DNA of 64,000 nucleotides from positions 496,001 to 560,000 of the forward strand of contig JACGCM010002659.1 of NCBI GenBank assembly GCA_014058105.1, written 5' to 3'. Position numbers and translations under genes: made by a program. This stretch comes from Kingdonia uniflora. Its lineage: Eukaryota; Streptophyta; Magnoliopsida; Ranunculales; Circaeasteraceae. Under the pieces are notes generated by a model that saw only the letters and a list, made by a program, of their open reading frames with translations, had not been told where the DNA came from and did no database searches. Below are positions 13,124 to 23,929 of this stretch, one piece after another; within the stretch, counting starts at the first letter, position 1, and each line of letters opens with the position of its first letter.

Positions 13124-13839
13124 GTAAGTTTTTTGTGTAAAATTTATGTGTTATTAACGTTATTTGTCAAATATTCGATGAAATGGCCGAATGAAAATTT
13201 AATATGTTAATGTGTTGTTTTTGTAGAACTGAACATGAAGAACAAATATAACAATTAATATTCTGTGATATTTCCAAAAACCCAAACTCAAATAAAAATA
13301 AGTCTTTCGGGAATTCATTTTTCTTCTTTTTGCCTTTCATGAACTAAACACAACCTTGGAAAGATAAATGAAAAACTCTAGAATTTATTTTCTATTTCCT
13401 TGTCCCATTTGTTAAATAGTCCTAATAGTGTGTTAAACCACGAGGTTCTTAACATAGTATTAGACATGGCCCAAGAAATTGAATGTTCAAAAAATATGTT
13501 GCGGGCGCCACTCCAAAATATCCGCTAATCCTAAACTCTATCATAGGATAGAGCAAGGCCTAGGGAGTTTAGTGTTTATTGTCCTGTCTATATGCTTTGT
13601 TCACAATATTAATAAGATATCAAGGAGTACCTATATAAAGTAAGATATCAAGGAGTAGCTATGTAAAGTAAGTCAATTTGACAAAAAACAATTACAAATT
13701 TTTATTAGAGATATAAAAGTTAACCAAGCTTTCTGAAGTAGTAAGATAAGCTCGACAAATGTATGATTCTATAAGCTTGTGGATTAAAGAGAAACTCACA
13801 TAAGCTAACTAGAAATTACTCACATACTATAACTTATCC

Positions 13840-14398
13840 AGGAGGATCTAGGGAATTCTCACATCTCCAGTTCTAGCTTGAGCTGGAGCTCAAGCCTCCT
13901 AAATGGGGGAGCCATGATCCAGGAGGATCTAGGAGAAACTGAAATTTTTACCAATGTCGTTCGAACGAGGTTGAGAGTCGTTCGAACGACTTGAACCCTT
14001 GGGCCAAAGTTCCAGGGGAGGTATTCTGTCGTTCGACCGACCTATGGGTTCGTTCGAATGACTATCGTAATTCCAGATCTAGTTTAAGAGTTTTAAATAC
14101 CTTTTAGAGTTGGATTAGAGATGGATTTTGAGTTGGATTGTAACTAGAACTTGTAACCTCTATTAAAGGACAAGCCTGGGCTAGAGTTAATTTTCTAGAC
14201 GTAGATCATTGTTTTAGAGTTTCTTTTAGATCTGAGAGATTTGTAACTAGGGTTTGTAACCTTCTATGAAGGGCAAGTCTAGGCAAGGTTAAATCTAGGT
14301 TAAACTCGCTTTTTTAAGCAATTGAAGCTTATTTTTCCCATCGAATTTGTGTTCTTCAAACTTTTTAGCTAACTAGAGCTTCATCGTATTGTGAATTA
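13840..14398 (+). repeat. Left LTR-like repeat of the 13.8-kb element
   Basis: Aligns to 15372-15932 from AGGAGGATCTAGG to GTATTGTGAATTA. Contains TCGTTCGAACGA-type palindromes at about 13967-14060 around the phrase TTGGGCCAAAGTTCCAGGGG. That block is also present in the Copia LTRs at 45170 and 47273. Confidence 0.75.
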
Positions 14399-15371
14399 AG
14401 TGTTATCAGATTCTTGTTAAGATTCCCGAGTTTTGATTGTGGTTTATGGTCTCTACACATGACCATCTCAAGCAAACGAATGGAAAGTTTTACAGATTTT
14501 TGACGTCTGTTACAGTGATTTTGCGATTACTACAGTAAATTCAGCTACTGCTACAGTGTTTTTGGCGACTGTTACAGTGATATCGGCGAATGCTACAGTG
14601 TTTTTTGGCATCTGCTACAGTGATTTCGCGACTGTTACAGTGATTTTTAGATCTACACAAATTTTGGGAATTTTTGTGAGACCGTTGACGATCTATCATA
14701 GACCTTAATCGATGAATAAGGACGATTTGGAGATGGGCAATTTCAGCGATAAACTCACAGTTTTAAAAACGAAAGTTTCCAAGTTATTTACTACTGTAAA
14801 ACAGTTAACTGTACAATTTCGTCTCATAAACCTCGCATTGGGTTCTCTTTCGGCGAATCGGCAAAACCGTTCGAAAAAGAAAGGGGTTTTGGAGGTGGAT
14901 GACGACGAATGTTGTGAATTTAGTAACGGCGACTCTAGTGAAGAGGTTGGTTATTGCGAGTAGCAAGCCTGTATTACCGTTTCATGGGGGTATGTTGTCT
15001 ATAGCATTGTCTACGATGACAGTGTCTCCTATGCAACAAACCAAGATGGGGAAGTTGCAAAAGGAGGTTATGGTACCAACTATTTCCGCTATGTTGGTAC
15101 TTTTTCAGAGTCAACCTGTTGTTCCATTGGATATTGCAGGATTTGATGATCACCATGGGCTTCGTGTGGTTTGCCAGAAGTTGCGGCAAAGCAAGGCCTG
15201 TGAGTATGTTTTTCAGGATGGGGTGGGTAACAAGAAGCTATTTGAGCCGTTTCTTTTGCTGTTTAGTACGTCAAAGTGGTACAGCAGGGAATTGGGAATC
15301 GCCGCGTTCTCACATCTACAGTTCTGGCTTGAGCAGGAGCTCAAGGTTCCTAAGTGGGGGAGCCATAATCC

Positions 15372-15932
15372 AGGAGGATCTAGGGAATTCCCACATCTCC
15401 AGTTCTGGCTTGAGCTGGAGCTCAAGCCTCCTAAATGGGGGAGCCATGATCTAGGAGGATCTAGGAGAAACTGGAGTTTTTACCAAAGTTATTTGAACGA
15501 GGTTGAGAGTCGTTCGAACGACTTGAACCCTTGGGCCAAAGTTCTAGGGGAGGTGTTCGGTCGTTCAAACGACCTATGGGTTCGTTCGAATGACTATCGT
15601 AATTCAAGTTCTAGTTTAAGAGTTTTAATTATCTTTTAGAGTTGGATTAGAGTTGGATTTCGAGTTGAATTGTAACTAGGACTTGTAACCTCTATAAAAG
15701 GGCAAGCCTAGGCTAGAGTTAATTATCTAGACGTAGATCATTGTTTAGAGTTTCCTTTAGATCTGAGAGATTTGTAACTAGGGTTTGTAACCTTCTATGA
15801 AGGGCAAGACTAGGCAAGGTTAGATCTAGGTTAAACTCATTTTTGTAAGCAATTAAAGTTTATTTTTCCCATCGAATTTGTGTTCTTCAGACTTTTCAGC
15901 TAACTAGAGCTTATTTATCGTATTGTGGATTA
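15372..15932 (+). repeat. Right LTR-like repeat of the 13.8-kb element
   Basis: Copy of 13840-14398 with scattered substitutions. It ends at GTGGATTA immediately before the array sequence resumes inside MESD exon 3 of copy D. Confidence 0.75.
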
Positions 15933-15933
15933 A

Positions 15934-17746
15934 TAACTCATCCTTCGCAGAACTTTGGCTGCCATATTTATGGGCATTACGTAGTATTTCAATAACTTTA
16001 TCTAGAGGAAGATCTCCTGGTCTTCGATGAACTTGATCACCTATCTTGATTTCGTATGCCTCTGGTTGGCTCAACACAAATTCTTTCAACTGATAATAAA
16101 TAAACAAAAGTTGTATTTAAAAATGCATTCATAAAGGTTAAGATACATTAGGCAACATGAAAATCAATGTACAAATATGTGATCATCTAAATTTCCTAAA
16201 TTTTAAAACTCGTCATATCTATTGAGCTTGCATACTTTTAACTTAGAGATAGATATATGTATACCTCAGCCAAGTCCTGCCCTTTTTCCATGGAGAACAT
16301 GATTGTACTCAAATCTACTCCCATAAACTTGGCGTCTACTGATCCAGTTTTTAGGACCTTTGTCCATCTCATAGCAAAATCAGTCTACTGTTGTCAAAAA
16401 AACAAAATGAGGGGGTTCGGGGCATTACCCCAGATAAACAAAATTATGAAGCATATTAGGTTATTTTAGTATCGTTTATATTAGAACTCATGCCAAATTT
16501 TGAAAGAAATTTTTTTTTTGATGAAATACGACTTGATAATCATAAAATATAAAAATGAGGCTACGGGGACTTGAACCCTTGTTTAGATAGTCAAAACCAA
16601 CATACTTGTCCACCAGACCAATTGGGATAGTCAAAACCAACATACTTATCCACCAGACCAATAACAACTATATGTTTATAACTGAGTGGGGTAATATATA
16701 TACAAATTATGCATATATGTATAAATTTTAGTTATCTGGTAAGTAATTTCTGGCAAATCCAGTGGGGTCATTTGAACCCACTGGTCTCCCTTAGCTTCGC
16801 CCCTCCACCACCAATTGCCTCCTGATCATCAATATTTATCTTGGCACAATTGAAAAGAGTGGCTTTCATAGTGCTGCACGGGCCTTAAGGAACTAGTCGG
16901 ACAAATGGTGATAAATAATGATCTTGTAATCCCCTGAATATCAAAAACAAGTAATATATCCTCCGTGTATAAGGTATCTAACAAGCTGCAACTTGTGGCA
17001 TGGTCTATGAGGACAACACTCGTGAGAGAACTCCAAACATAAAACCAAAATTAATAAGAACGTAAATCATACATAGTTTAGATTAATTTAAAAGTTATTT
17101 CAGATTATTTCGCGATGTTTCTTCAACTGGTCGATTAATAGATTAGCCTTCAGTTAAGCTTATCCTCACTTATAGTTGGTACAAGTTTCTTAACCATTCA
17201 GACCTGTAAATTGTGTGACTCTATAATGTAGGAGGTCCTAATTCAACATGTCTGATCTGCTAAAATATGGTAAAAAATACCCAAAACCTATACATAATTA
17301 TTGCTAAAACTACAACCCCAAATCCACATAATACTAAAAAACTAATCATAGCTACTGCAAAATCTGACTAAAATCACAAAAGGGGTAAAACTATAAAGCA
17401 ATTCGCTAACCGGGGAGCGACGAACGCCAAACCGGAGTTTAGCAAACCTGAAAGAGGGACCCTGATGATGCTTCATCATCTCAGATTGAACCTGTAATGG
17501 ATTCATATTGGACAAATCCAGTGATGAAGGATCAAAATCATATTCTGGGGATTTGGAATTCTTTCCCCATTGTTTCCAATCATCGTCTTCTTCGTTGTCC
17601 ATCACGTCGTCGAGCTCGTTTGTGATGTGAACCTTCTTTTTTCCTCCCTCTGTAAATTTGACGCTATGTTGGAGAGAGATTAAGGTGAGGAGAAGTAGGA
17701 GGTGAAGTAGAGAGGAAGAAATGCAAGTGTTGCTTTGGTTTTTCAT
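15934..17746 (-). pseudogene. MESD-like gene, copy D (intact exon 1; exon 2 truncated by deletion; stop codon displaced by insertion)
   Basis: Exon 1 (17746-17411) is fully open and 112 codons long with a good signal peptide and GT donor. Exon 3 (16089-15934) is open but loses its stop where the 2.1-kb LTR element is inserted and would read into that element to 15904. Exon 2 (16383-16265) lacks its first codons and its AG acceptor. A deletion joined it to the inside of a hAT element, removing about 370 bp of intron. Without the acceptor, normal splicing is impossible, so this copy is a pseudogene despite its good exon 1. Confidence 0.85.
16388..16804 (-). mobile_element. hAT-type non-autonomous element, truncated copy in unit D
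   Basis: Homologous to the complete element at 20102-20495: ATGAGGGGGTTCGGGGCATT at one end, CTTAGCTTCGCCCCT at the other. The left terminal repeat is missing. The right junction lies at the same host position (before CCACCACCAATTGC) as in unit E, but the terminal bases and the target duplication are lost. It contains a 39-bp internal tandem duplication (about 16586-16663). Orientation is arbitrary. Confidence 0.75.
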
Positions 17747-18356
17747 ATTTTTGTGAAAAGTTGTGTTGTTGGTATTTATAGGTTCAAGAGCGGAGCAAAG
17801 CAGGGGCGACATTACACTATCTTACAAGGGAGCGCAGGGAGGTGATAAAAGCGTGAGCAAATTTTCATCGCTTTGTCAGCAAAATGAAACCCACACACAT
17901 AAAGCTGAAGTCGAAAGTATTAAAGCATATGCTACAGTTGGAGTGTGGAAAAACCCAAATCCACCCCAAATCCGACCATAGCAATTTAGCCTAAAATCAA
18001 GGTGGATATTAGCCCACGCAGTTCTGAAATGCACAGTACAAGCTATGTCCCAGATTAAGCCACGTCTCAACATTTGGAACGTTCGATCCCCACGCGCAGT
18101 TCTGAACTGCGTGGCAAAGATAACCAATGAAATTAAGCCACATATTTAAGAAAAAATTATTTATTAATGCCGTGCAGTTTATAACTATGCGGGTAGTGCC
18201 TGTATGAAATTGGTTTAAATTGGCAAACTTGTTCACTCCACATATTGTTAAGTCATAATAGTTGTTTCTAGTTTACACCCAAACCCAACTTCTTTATCAA
18301 GTTTCCCAATCCACACCTTTACCTTGTAATTCAATCATTTTATCCATAGATTAGCA

Positions 18357-18563
18357 ATGTCGGGACCTAGTCATTCAATTCCCAAAACTAGATTTAGGCA
18401 AAGTGATGAAGTTAGACGAAAGGGTAAAGAATTGGTAACAAATATGTGGCAATTACCACTCACGCCGCATAATGATCCCGCCCCAACTCTCGAGGAGTTG
18501 CACCGAGTGGATATCCTCCCGGACAACTGGGTCCATATTTTTATTGGACTAGAAGAATTGCCG
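18357..18563 (+). pseudogene. PMD gene, copy D, exon 1 only
   Basis: This is the only first exon of the family without a stop (MSGPSHSIPKTRFRQSDEVR onward to EELP at the GTAAG donor). The intron and acceptor are present to about 18666, but the domain exon is deleted at the same junction as in copy C. Confidence 0.75.
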
Positions 18564-19266
18564 GTAAGTTTTTTGTGTAAAATTTATGTGTTATTAATGT
18601 TATTTTTTAAATGTTCGACGAAATCCCCGAATGAAAATTTAATATGATAATGTGTTGTTTTTGTAGAACCGAACATGGAGAACAAATATAAAAATTAATA
18701 TTCTGTAATATTCCAACAACCCAAACTCGAATAAAAATCAGTCTTTCGGGAATTCATTTTTCTTCTCTTTTGCATTTCATGAACTAAACACAGCCTAGGA
18801 AAAATAAATTAAAAACTCTAGACGTCATTTTCTATTTCCTTGTCCCATTTGTTAAATAGTCATAATAGTGTGTTAAACCACAAGGTTCTTAACATGGTAT
18901 TAGACATGGCCCGGAAAATTAAAAGTTCAAAAAACATGTTGTGGACGCCACTCCACAATATCTGTTAATTCTAAACTCTATCATAGGATAGAGCAGGGAC
19001 TAGGGAGCTTAGTGTTTATTGTCCTGTCTATATGGCTTGTTCACAATATCAATAAGACATCAAGGAGTACCTATATAAAGTAAGACATCAAGAAGTAGCT
19101 ATGTAGAGTAAGTCAATTTGACAAAAAACAATTGAATTTTTTTATTAAAGATATAAAAGTTAACCAGGCTTTATGAAGTAGTAAGATAAGCTCGGTAAAT
19201 GTATGATTCTATAAGCTTCTGGATTAAAGAGAAACTTACATAAGCTAACTAGAAATGACTCACATA

Positions 19267-21446
19267 CTATAAATCATCATTTACAGGACTTTGGTTATCA
19301 GATTTATGCTCATTACGTAGCGTTTCAATAAATTTATCTAGAGGAAGATCTCCTAGTCTTCGATGAACTCTATCACCTATCTTGATTTCGTATGCCTCTG
19401 GTTGGCTCAACACAAATTCTTTCAACTGATAATAAATAAACAAAAGTTGCTTTTAAAAGCACATTCATGAAGGTTATGATACATTAGGCAACATGAAAAT
19501 ACACGTACAGATATGTGATCATCTAAATTTCCCAAATTTTAAAACTTGTCATATCAATTGAGCTTACATACTTTTAACTTAGAGACAGATATAGGTCTAC
19601 CTCAGCCAAGCCCTGCCCTCTTTCCATGGTGAACATGATTATACTCAAATCGACTTCCATAAACTTGGCGTCCACTGATCCAGTTTTTAGGATCTTTGTC
19701 CATCTCATAGCAATATCAGCCACTATATCCTGAAAATAGTTAAGATCCAGGTAAGATAGTTTCATTGAAATGCTAATTAGTTTCTCCCACGTGGCCACAC
19801 CCAATGCTCTCAAAAATAATCCTCTGCGAGTATAAAAAAATCAAAAAGAGTTGTTATGCATAAATAGATAAGAGCTTGAATTACTTTTAAATTTTATAAC
19901 TTCAAACGAGCATATTGTTTTAGAAAAACCAAGATTCCTGTTCATAAATTAAAGAGTACTCAAAGAAGGATCTTAATTTGGGGGCTTACGTGTTGATTGG
20001 AATTTCATTTCTTATAGGTCACAAAAAAACTCTTTAACATATAAACGTTGTCACCACAAAGTTTTTGAACATTACTTATTGCATACACCCAAACACATAT
20101 CCAGGGGAAATGCCAGGAAAAAAATAAAAATGAGGGGGTTCGGGGGCATTGCCCAGGAGAAAAAAAAAATTATAAAGCAGATTAGGGTATTTTAGTATTT
20201 CTTATATTAGAATTCATGCCAAGTTTAAAAAAAAAAGAAAAAAAGTAATGATGAAATACGACTTGATAATCAGAAAATATAAAAATGAGGCTGTAAAGAC
20301 TTTAACCCTTGTTTAGATAGTCAAAACCAACATACTTGTCTACTGGACCAGTAGCAACTATATGCTTATAACTGAGTGGGGTAATATATATACAAATTAT
20401 ACATATATGAATCAATTTTATTTATCTGGTAAGTGATTTTTGGCAAATCCAGTGGGGTCATTTGAACCCACTGGTCCCTCCTAGCTTCTCCACTGCACAT
20501 ATCCACCACCAATTGCTGCCTACTAATCATCAAGATTTATCTTGGCTCAATTGAAAAGAGTGGCTTTCAGATTACTGCACGGGCCCTAAGTAACTAGTCG
20601 GACAAATGGTGATAAATAATGATCTCGTAATCCCCAGAATATCAAAAACATGTAATATATACTCTGTGTATAAGGTATCTAATATGTTGCAACTTGTGGC
20701 ATGGTCTGCGTGGACAACACTCGTGATAGAACTCCAAACATAAAACCAAAATTAATAAGAACGCAAATCATACATAGTTTAGATTAATTCGAAAGTTATT
20801 TCAGATTGTTTCGCTATGTTTCTTCAACTGGTCCATTAATAGATTAGCCTTCAGTTAAGTTGATCCTCACTTATAGTAGATATAAGTTTCTTAAACATTT
20901 AGACTTGCAAATTGTGCGACTCTATAATATAGGAGGTCCTAATTCTACATGTCTAATCTGCTAAAATATGGTGAAAAATACCCAAAACATATACATAATT
21001 ATTGCTAAAACTATAACCTCAAATCCAATAAACACTAAAAAAAACTAACCATAACTACTACAAAATCGCACTAAAATCCCTAAAGGGGTAAAGCTATAAA
21101 TCAATTCGCTAACCGGGGAGCGACGAATGCCAAATCGGAGTTTAGTGAACCCGAAAGAGGGGCCCTGATGATGCTTCATCATCTCAGATTGAACCTGTAA
21201 TGGATCCATATTGTACAAATCCAGTGATGAAGGATCGAAATCATCTTCTGGGGGTTTGGAATTCTTCCCCCATTGTTTCTAATTATTGTCTTCTTCGTTG
21301 TCGATCACATCGTTGAGCTCGTCTGTGATGTGAACCTTCTTCCCTCCCTCTGTAAATCTGACGCCATGTTGGAGAGAGATTAAGGTGAGGAGAAGTAGAA
21401 GGTGAAGCAGAGTGGAGGAAATGCAAGTGTTGCTTTGGTTTTTCAT
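19267..21446 (-). pseudogene. MESD-like gene, copy E (single nonsense in exon 1)
   Basis: Exon 1 21446-21114 (333 nt, one Lys codon fewer), exon 2 19729-19601, exon 3 19425-19267 with TAG. All splice sites are canonical and exons 2 and 3 are open. The only clear lesion is TAG in place of the first Trp of the DDWKQW motif, the same residue lost independently as TGA in copy C. Intron 1 carries a 394-bp hAT insertion. Truncation there would remove two thirds of the protein, so it is called a pseudogene. Confidence 0.8.
20102..20495. mobile_element. hAT-type MITE in MESD copy E intron 1
   Basis: Terminal repeats CAGGGGAAATGCCAGG and, reading inward from the right end, CAGTGGAGAAGCTAGG match at 12 of 16 bases. 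They are flanked by a perfect 8-bp duplication, CACATATC (20094-20101 and 20496-20503). Units A and B have the empty site with one CACATATC (around 5598 in unit B). The 8-bp duplication and CAG-type ends identify the hAT superfamily. There is no transposase. Confidence 0.9.
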
Positions 21447-22000
21447 TTTTTCATATTTTTGAGAAAAGTTATGTTGTTGGTATTTATAGATTCAAGAGCA
21501 AAGCAGGGCTGGCCGGGACAGCGATTCACTATCTTAGAAGGGAGTGTGGGGAGGTGATGAAAGTGTGAGGAAATTTTTATCATTTTGTCAGCGAAATGCA
21601 ACCCACATGAAGGTGAAGTCGACAATATTAGAGCATATGCAACAGTTGGATGGTGGAAAAACCCAAATCCACCCCAAAAACTAATCCACCTACAACTATT
21701 TAGCCCAAAATCGAGGTGGATATTAGCTCACACAGTTCTGAACTGCACGGTACAAGCTACGTCCCAAATTAAGCCACGTCTTAACATCTAGAACGTTCGA
21801 TCCCCACGCGCAGTTTTGAACTGCATTGCAAGGAGAACTAATCAAATTAAGCCACATATTAAAAAAAATATTTATTAATGCCGCGTAGTTTCGAACTGTG
21901 TGGGTAGTGCCTGCATGAAATTGGTTCGAATTGCCAAACTTGTTCACTCCACATATTGTTAAGTCATAATAGTTGTTTATTGTTTACACCCAAACCCAAG

Positions 22001-23117
22001 CTCTGTAATTATCAGCTTCGCCAACTTCTCAGGTATGAAACTAATTCAGACTAAAATGATAGAATATTTTAAAATGAGATTGCTAAAAGCACGCAACTAA
22101 CATGAAGCATATATAAAATAACAAATTTAATTAAATTTTCCAAGAACCATTACCCGTGATGGGGGCAACTCGTCCCAGTTATGCAGGTCTGTCAACTTCA
22201 GCAAATCTGTTGATTTCAGCTGCTCTGTCCTTATCAGCTTCGCCAACTTCTCATGTATAAATTTAATTCAGGCTAAAATGATAAAATATTTTAAAGTGAG
22301 ATTGTTAAAAGTATGCAACTAACATGAAGCGTATATATAAGAGCAAATTTTGTTAATTTTTTTCTGAAACCATTACCCGTGATGGGAGCAACTAGTCCCA
22401 CTTATACGGGTCCGTTAATATCAGCAAATTTGTGAACTTCAGCAGCTCTGTCCTTATCATCTTTGCCAACTTCTCAGGTATGAAACTAATTCAGACTAAA
22501 ATGATAAAATATTTTAAAGTATGATTGTTAAAAGTAAGCAGCTAACATGAAGCGTATATAAAAGAACAAATTTTATTAAATTTTCCAGGAACCATTACTC
22601 GAGATGGGGTCAACTCATCCCAGTTATGCGGGTCCGTCAACTTCAACAAATTTGTGGACTTCGTCAGCTCTGTCCTTATCAGCCTCGCTAACTTCTCAGG
22701 TATGAAGCTAATTCATGCTAAAATGATAGAATATTTTTAAGTGAGATTGCTAAAAGTACGCAACTAACATGAAGCGTATATTAAAGAACAAATTTTGTTA
22801 AATTTTTCTAGAACCATTACCCGTGATGGGAACAACTCGTCTCACTTATGCAGGTCCGTTAACTTTAACAAATCTGTAGACTTTAGCAGCTCTGTCCTTA
22901 TCAGCTTTGCCAACTTCTCAGGTATGAAGCTAATTCAGACTAAAATGATGGAATATTTTAAGGTGAAATTTCTAAAAGTAAGCAACTAACATGAAGCGTA
23001 TTTAAAAGAACAAATTTTGTTAAATTTTGCAGGAACCAACCTGTGATGGGGGAACTCATCCCACTTATGCAGGTCAGTTAAACAGTTTTGTCTTTGCCAG
23101 CTTCGCCAACTTCTCAA
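22001..23117 (+). repeat. 222-bp tandem array resembling repeated exon plus intron
   Basis: Starting points of the repeat (CTCTG...CTTATCAGC) fall at 22001, 22223, 22446, 22668 and 22890, a period of 222-223 bp, with a shortened last unit. Each unit splits into a 111-nt segment and a 111-nt AT-rich segment. The first ends in CTTCTCAG before GTATGA; the second ends in TTTTCCAG or variants. Segments are 22144-22254, 22367-22477, 22589-22699, 22811-22921 and a decayed 23033-23117. Segments 1 and 3 are open through 37 codons; the third reads EPLLEMGSTHPSYAG onward to SLTSQ, rich in Ser, Thr and Ala. Segments 2 and 4 have stops, and three of the five acceptor sites are altered. It may be a relict repeat-encoding gene or a satellite with fortuitous splice-like ends. 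Confidence 0.65.
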
Positions 23118-23360
23118 GTATGAAGCTAATTCTTTTTGAAGTTGCTAATTTTGGAGTTATTAGGTATACTATTTGGGGAAACTAGGTTTGGAGATCACAA
23201 GAGGAAGATCTTTTTAAAGTTTAAACTATGTCACTTGACATTGCACTTTGCTGATAAAATACTTAAGAAATAATAAAGTCATCACGATCCTTCTCATCAT
23301 ATCCCATTCCCAGATGATATTAATGCATCACCTTGTAATCTAATACAAAATATATATATC

Positions 23361-23661
23361 TGATAGGAATCATAACCATGTTTGGTCGTGGTCGTAGTGG
23401 CATCCCCTTAAGAGTTGGCCTCTATGGAGACCCTCCCTATTTCTATTTCAGTTTATTTTATTTTAGTAGAATAATACATATTTTGAAGGTGGAGAAACCC
23501 TAGTTTTATAAAGGATTCCTAGGGTAGAAGGTAATGTTAGCTTGAGTTTTGGAGAAGAAAATCATAGCTAAAGTAGGGAGATCTATTTTCTTTTAGTATT
23601 TAATTCAATCAAAGTAGTTATCTTTTCTTTTAATCGCTTTCGTATTAGTAGTTTTCTATCA
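23361..23661 (+). mobile_element. LTR of a truncated retrotransposon
   Basis: A 301-bp segment bounded by the inverted hexamers TGATAG and CTATCA. Two bases after it comes TGGTATCAGAG (23664-23674), an exact match to the plant initiator-Met tRNA primer-binding site. ATGGCTCAG at 23702 would begin gag, but the frame closes after a few codons. No second LTR was found nearby. Confidence 0.8.
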
Positions 23662-23725
23662 ATTGGTATCAGAGTGAAGTTCGTTCCGTGACTCGTATTC
23701 AATGGCTCAGTTTATATGCAAAAAG

Positions 23726-23888
23726 ACTAGTTGTTGAGCTTATTGTTCAACAAGTTTATGCAATAAACTAGCCGTTGAGCTGCTTGTCAAAGAAGTTTAC
23801 CCAAAAATTGAGTCGTTGAGTTTCTTGTCTAACAAGCTTGCCTAAAAAATTAGTTGTTGAGCTTTTTGTAAAAGAAGTTTGTTAATAG
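23726..23888. repeat. Four 41-42-bp degenerate tandem repeats
   Basis: Units begin about 23726, 23767, 23808 and 23850. They share GTTGAGCT..TTGT.AA.AAGTTT. They lie directly behind the start of the truncated LTR element. Confidence 0.7.
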
Positions 23889-23929
23889 ATATAGCCTTTT
23901 TAATCACCAAAACAATTAAGTATGGAGAA

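Larger units (their letters stand above)
13840..15932 (+). mobile_element. Small LTR retrotransposon inserted in the stop-codon region of MESD copy D
   Basis: The insert interrupts array sequence between ATAACTTATCC (13829-13839) and ATAACTCATCC (15933-15943), an 11-bp near-perfect duplication. It has LTR-like direct repeats at 13840-14398 and 15372-15932 (559 and 561 bp). TGTTATCAGA at 14401 is one base off the initiator-Met primer-binding site. A leader follows with seven TACAGT motifs (14500-14655). The internal region is only about 0.9 kb. Its longest frames (14712-14963 and 14899-15639) start MNKDDLEMGNFSDKL and show no protease, integrase or RT motif, so the element is non-autonomous. 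An 86-bp segment beginning AGGAGGATCTAGGG is tandemly doubled before the right LTR. Ends are not the usual TG...CA. Confidence 0.75.
1..22000. repeat. Five-copy tandem array (units A-E) carrying MESD-like and PMD genes
   Basis: The sequence at position 1 (CTCCAAGTGAATCCTCCGTC) recurs at 5762 and 11490, and in shortened form near 16960 and 20655, always in the same orientation. Unit A runs 1-5761, B 5762-11489, C 11490 to about 16957, D to about 20655, and E from there to about 22000, where homology stops. Spacing is 5761 and 5728 bp for A and B. Later units differ in length because of a 2.4-kb deletion in C and D, a 2.1-kb insertion between C and D, and a 394-bp hAT insertion. Read on the plus strand, each full unit holds part of MESD intron 1, MESD exon 1 (minus), a palindrome-rich spacer, the PMD gene (plus), a spacer of about 2.4 kb, then MESD exons 3 and 2 (minus). 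The left end lies outside the window, so the true copy number is unknown. Confidence 0.95.

Noticed and set aside
16560..16660. tRNA-derived SINE: on the minus strand GGTTCAAGTCC (B-box) with an A-box-like GGTCTGGTGGACAAG
   Set aside because: The related complete copy at 20102-20495 has hAT-type terminal repeats and an 8-bp target duplication, with no poly-A or simple-repeat tail. The box matches are probably chance.
1..22000. Satellite or centromeric repeat interpretation of the array
   Set aside because: Only five units, each with two genes and unique lesions. This is a local segmental duplication rather than a satellite.
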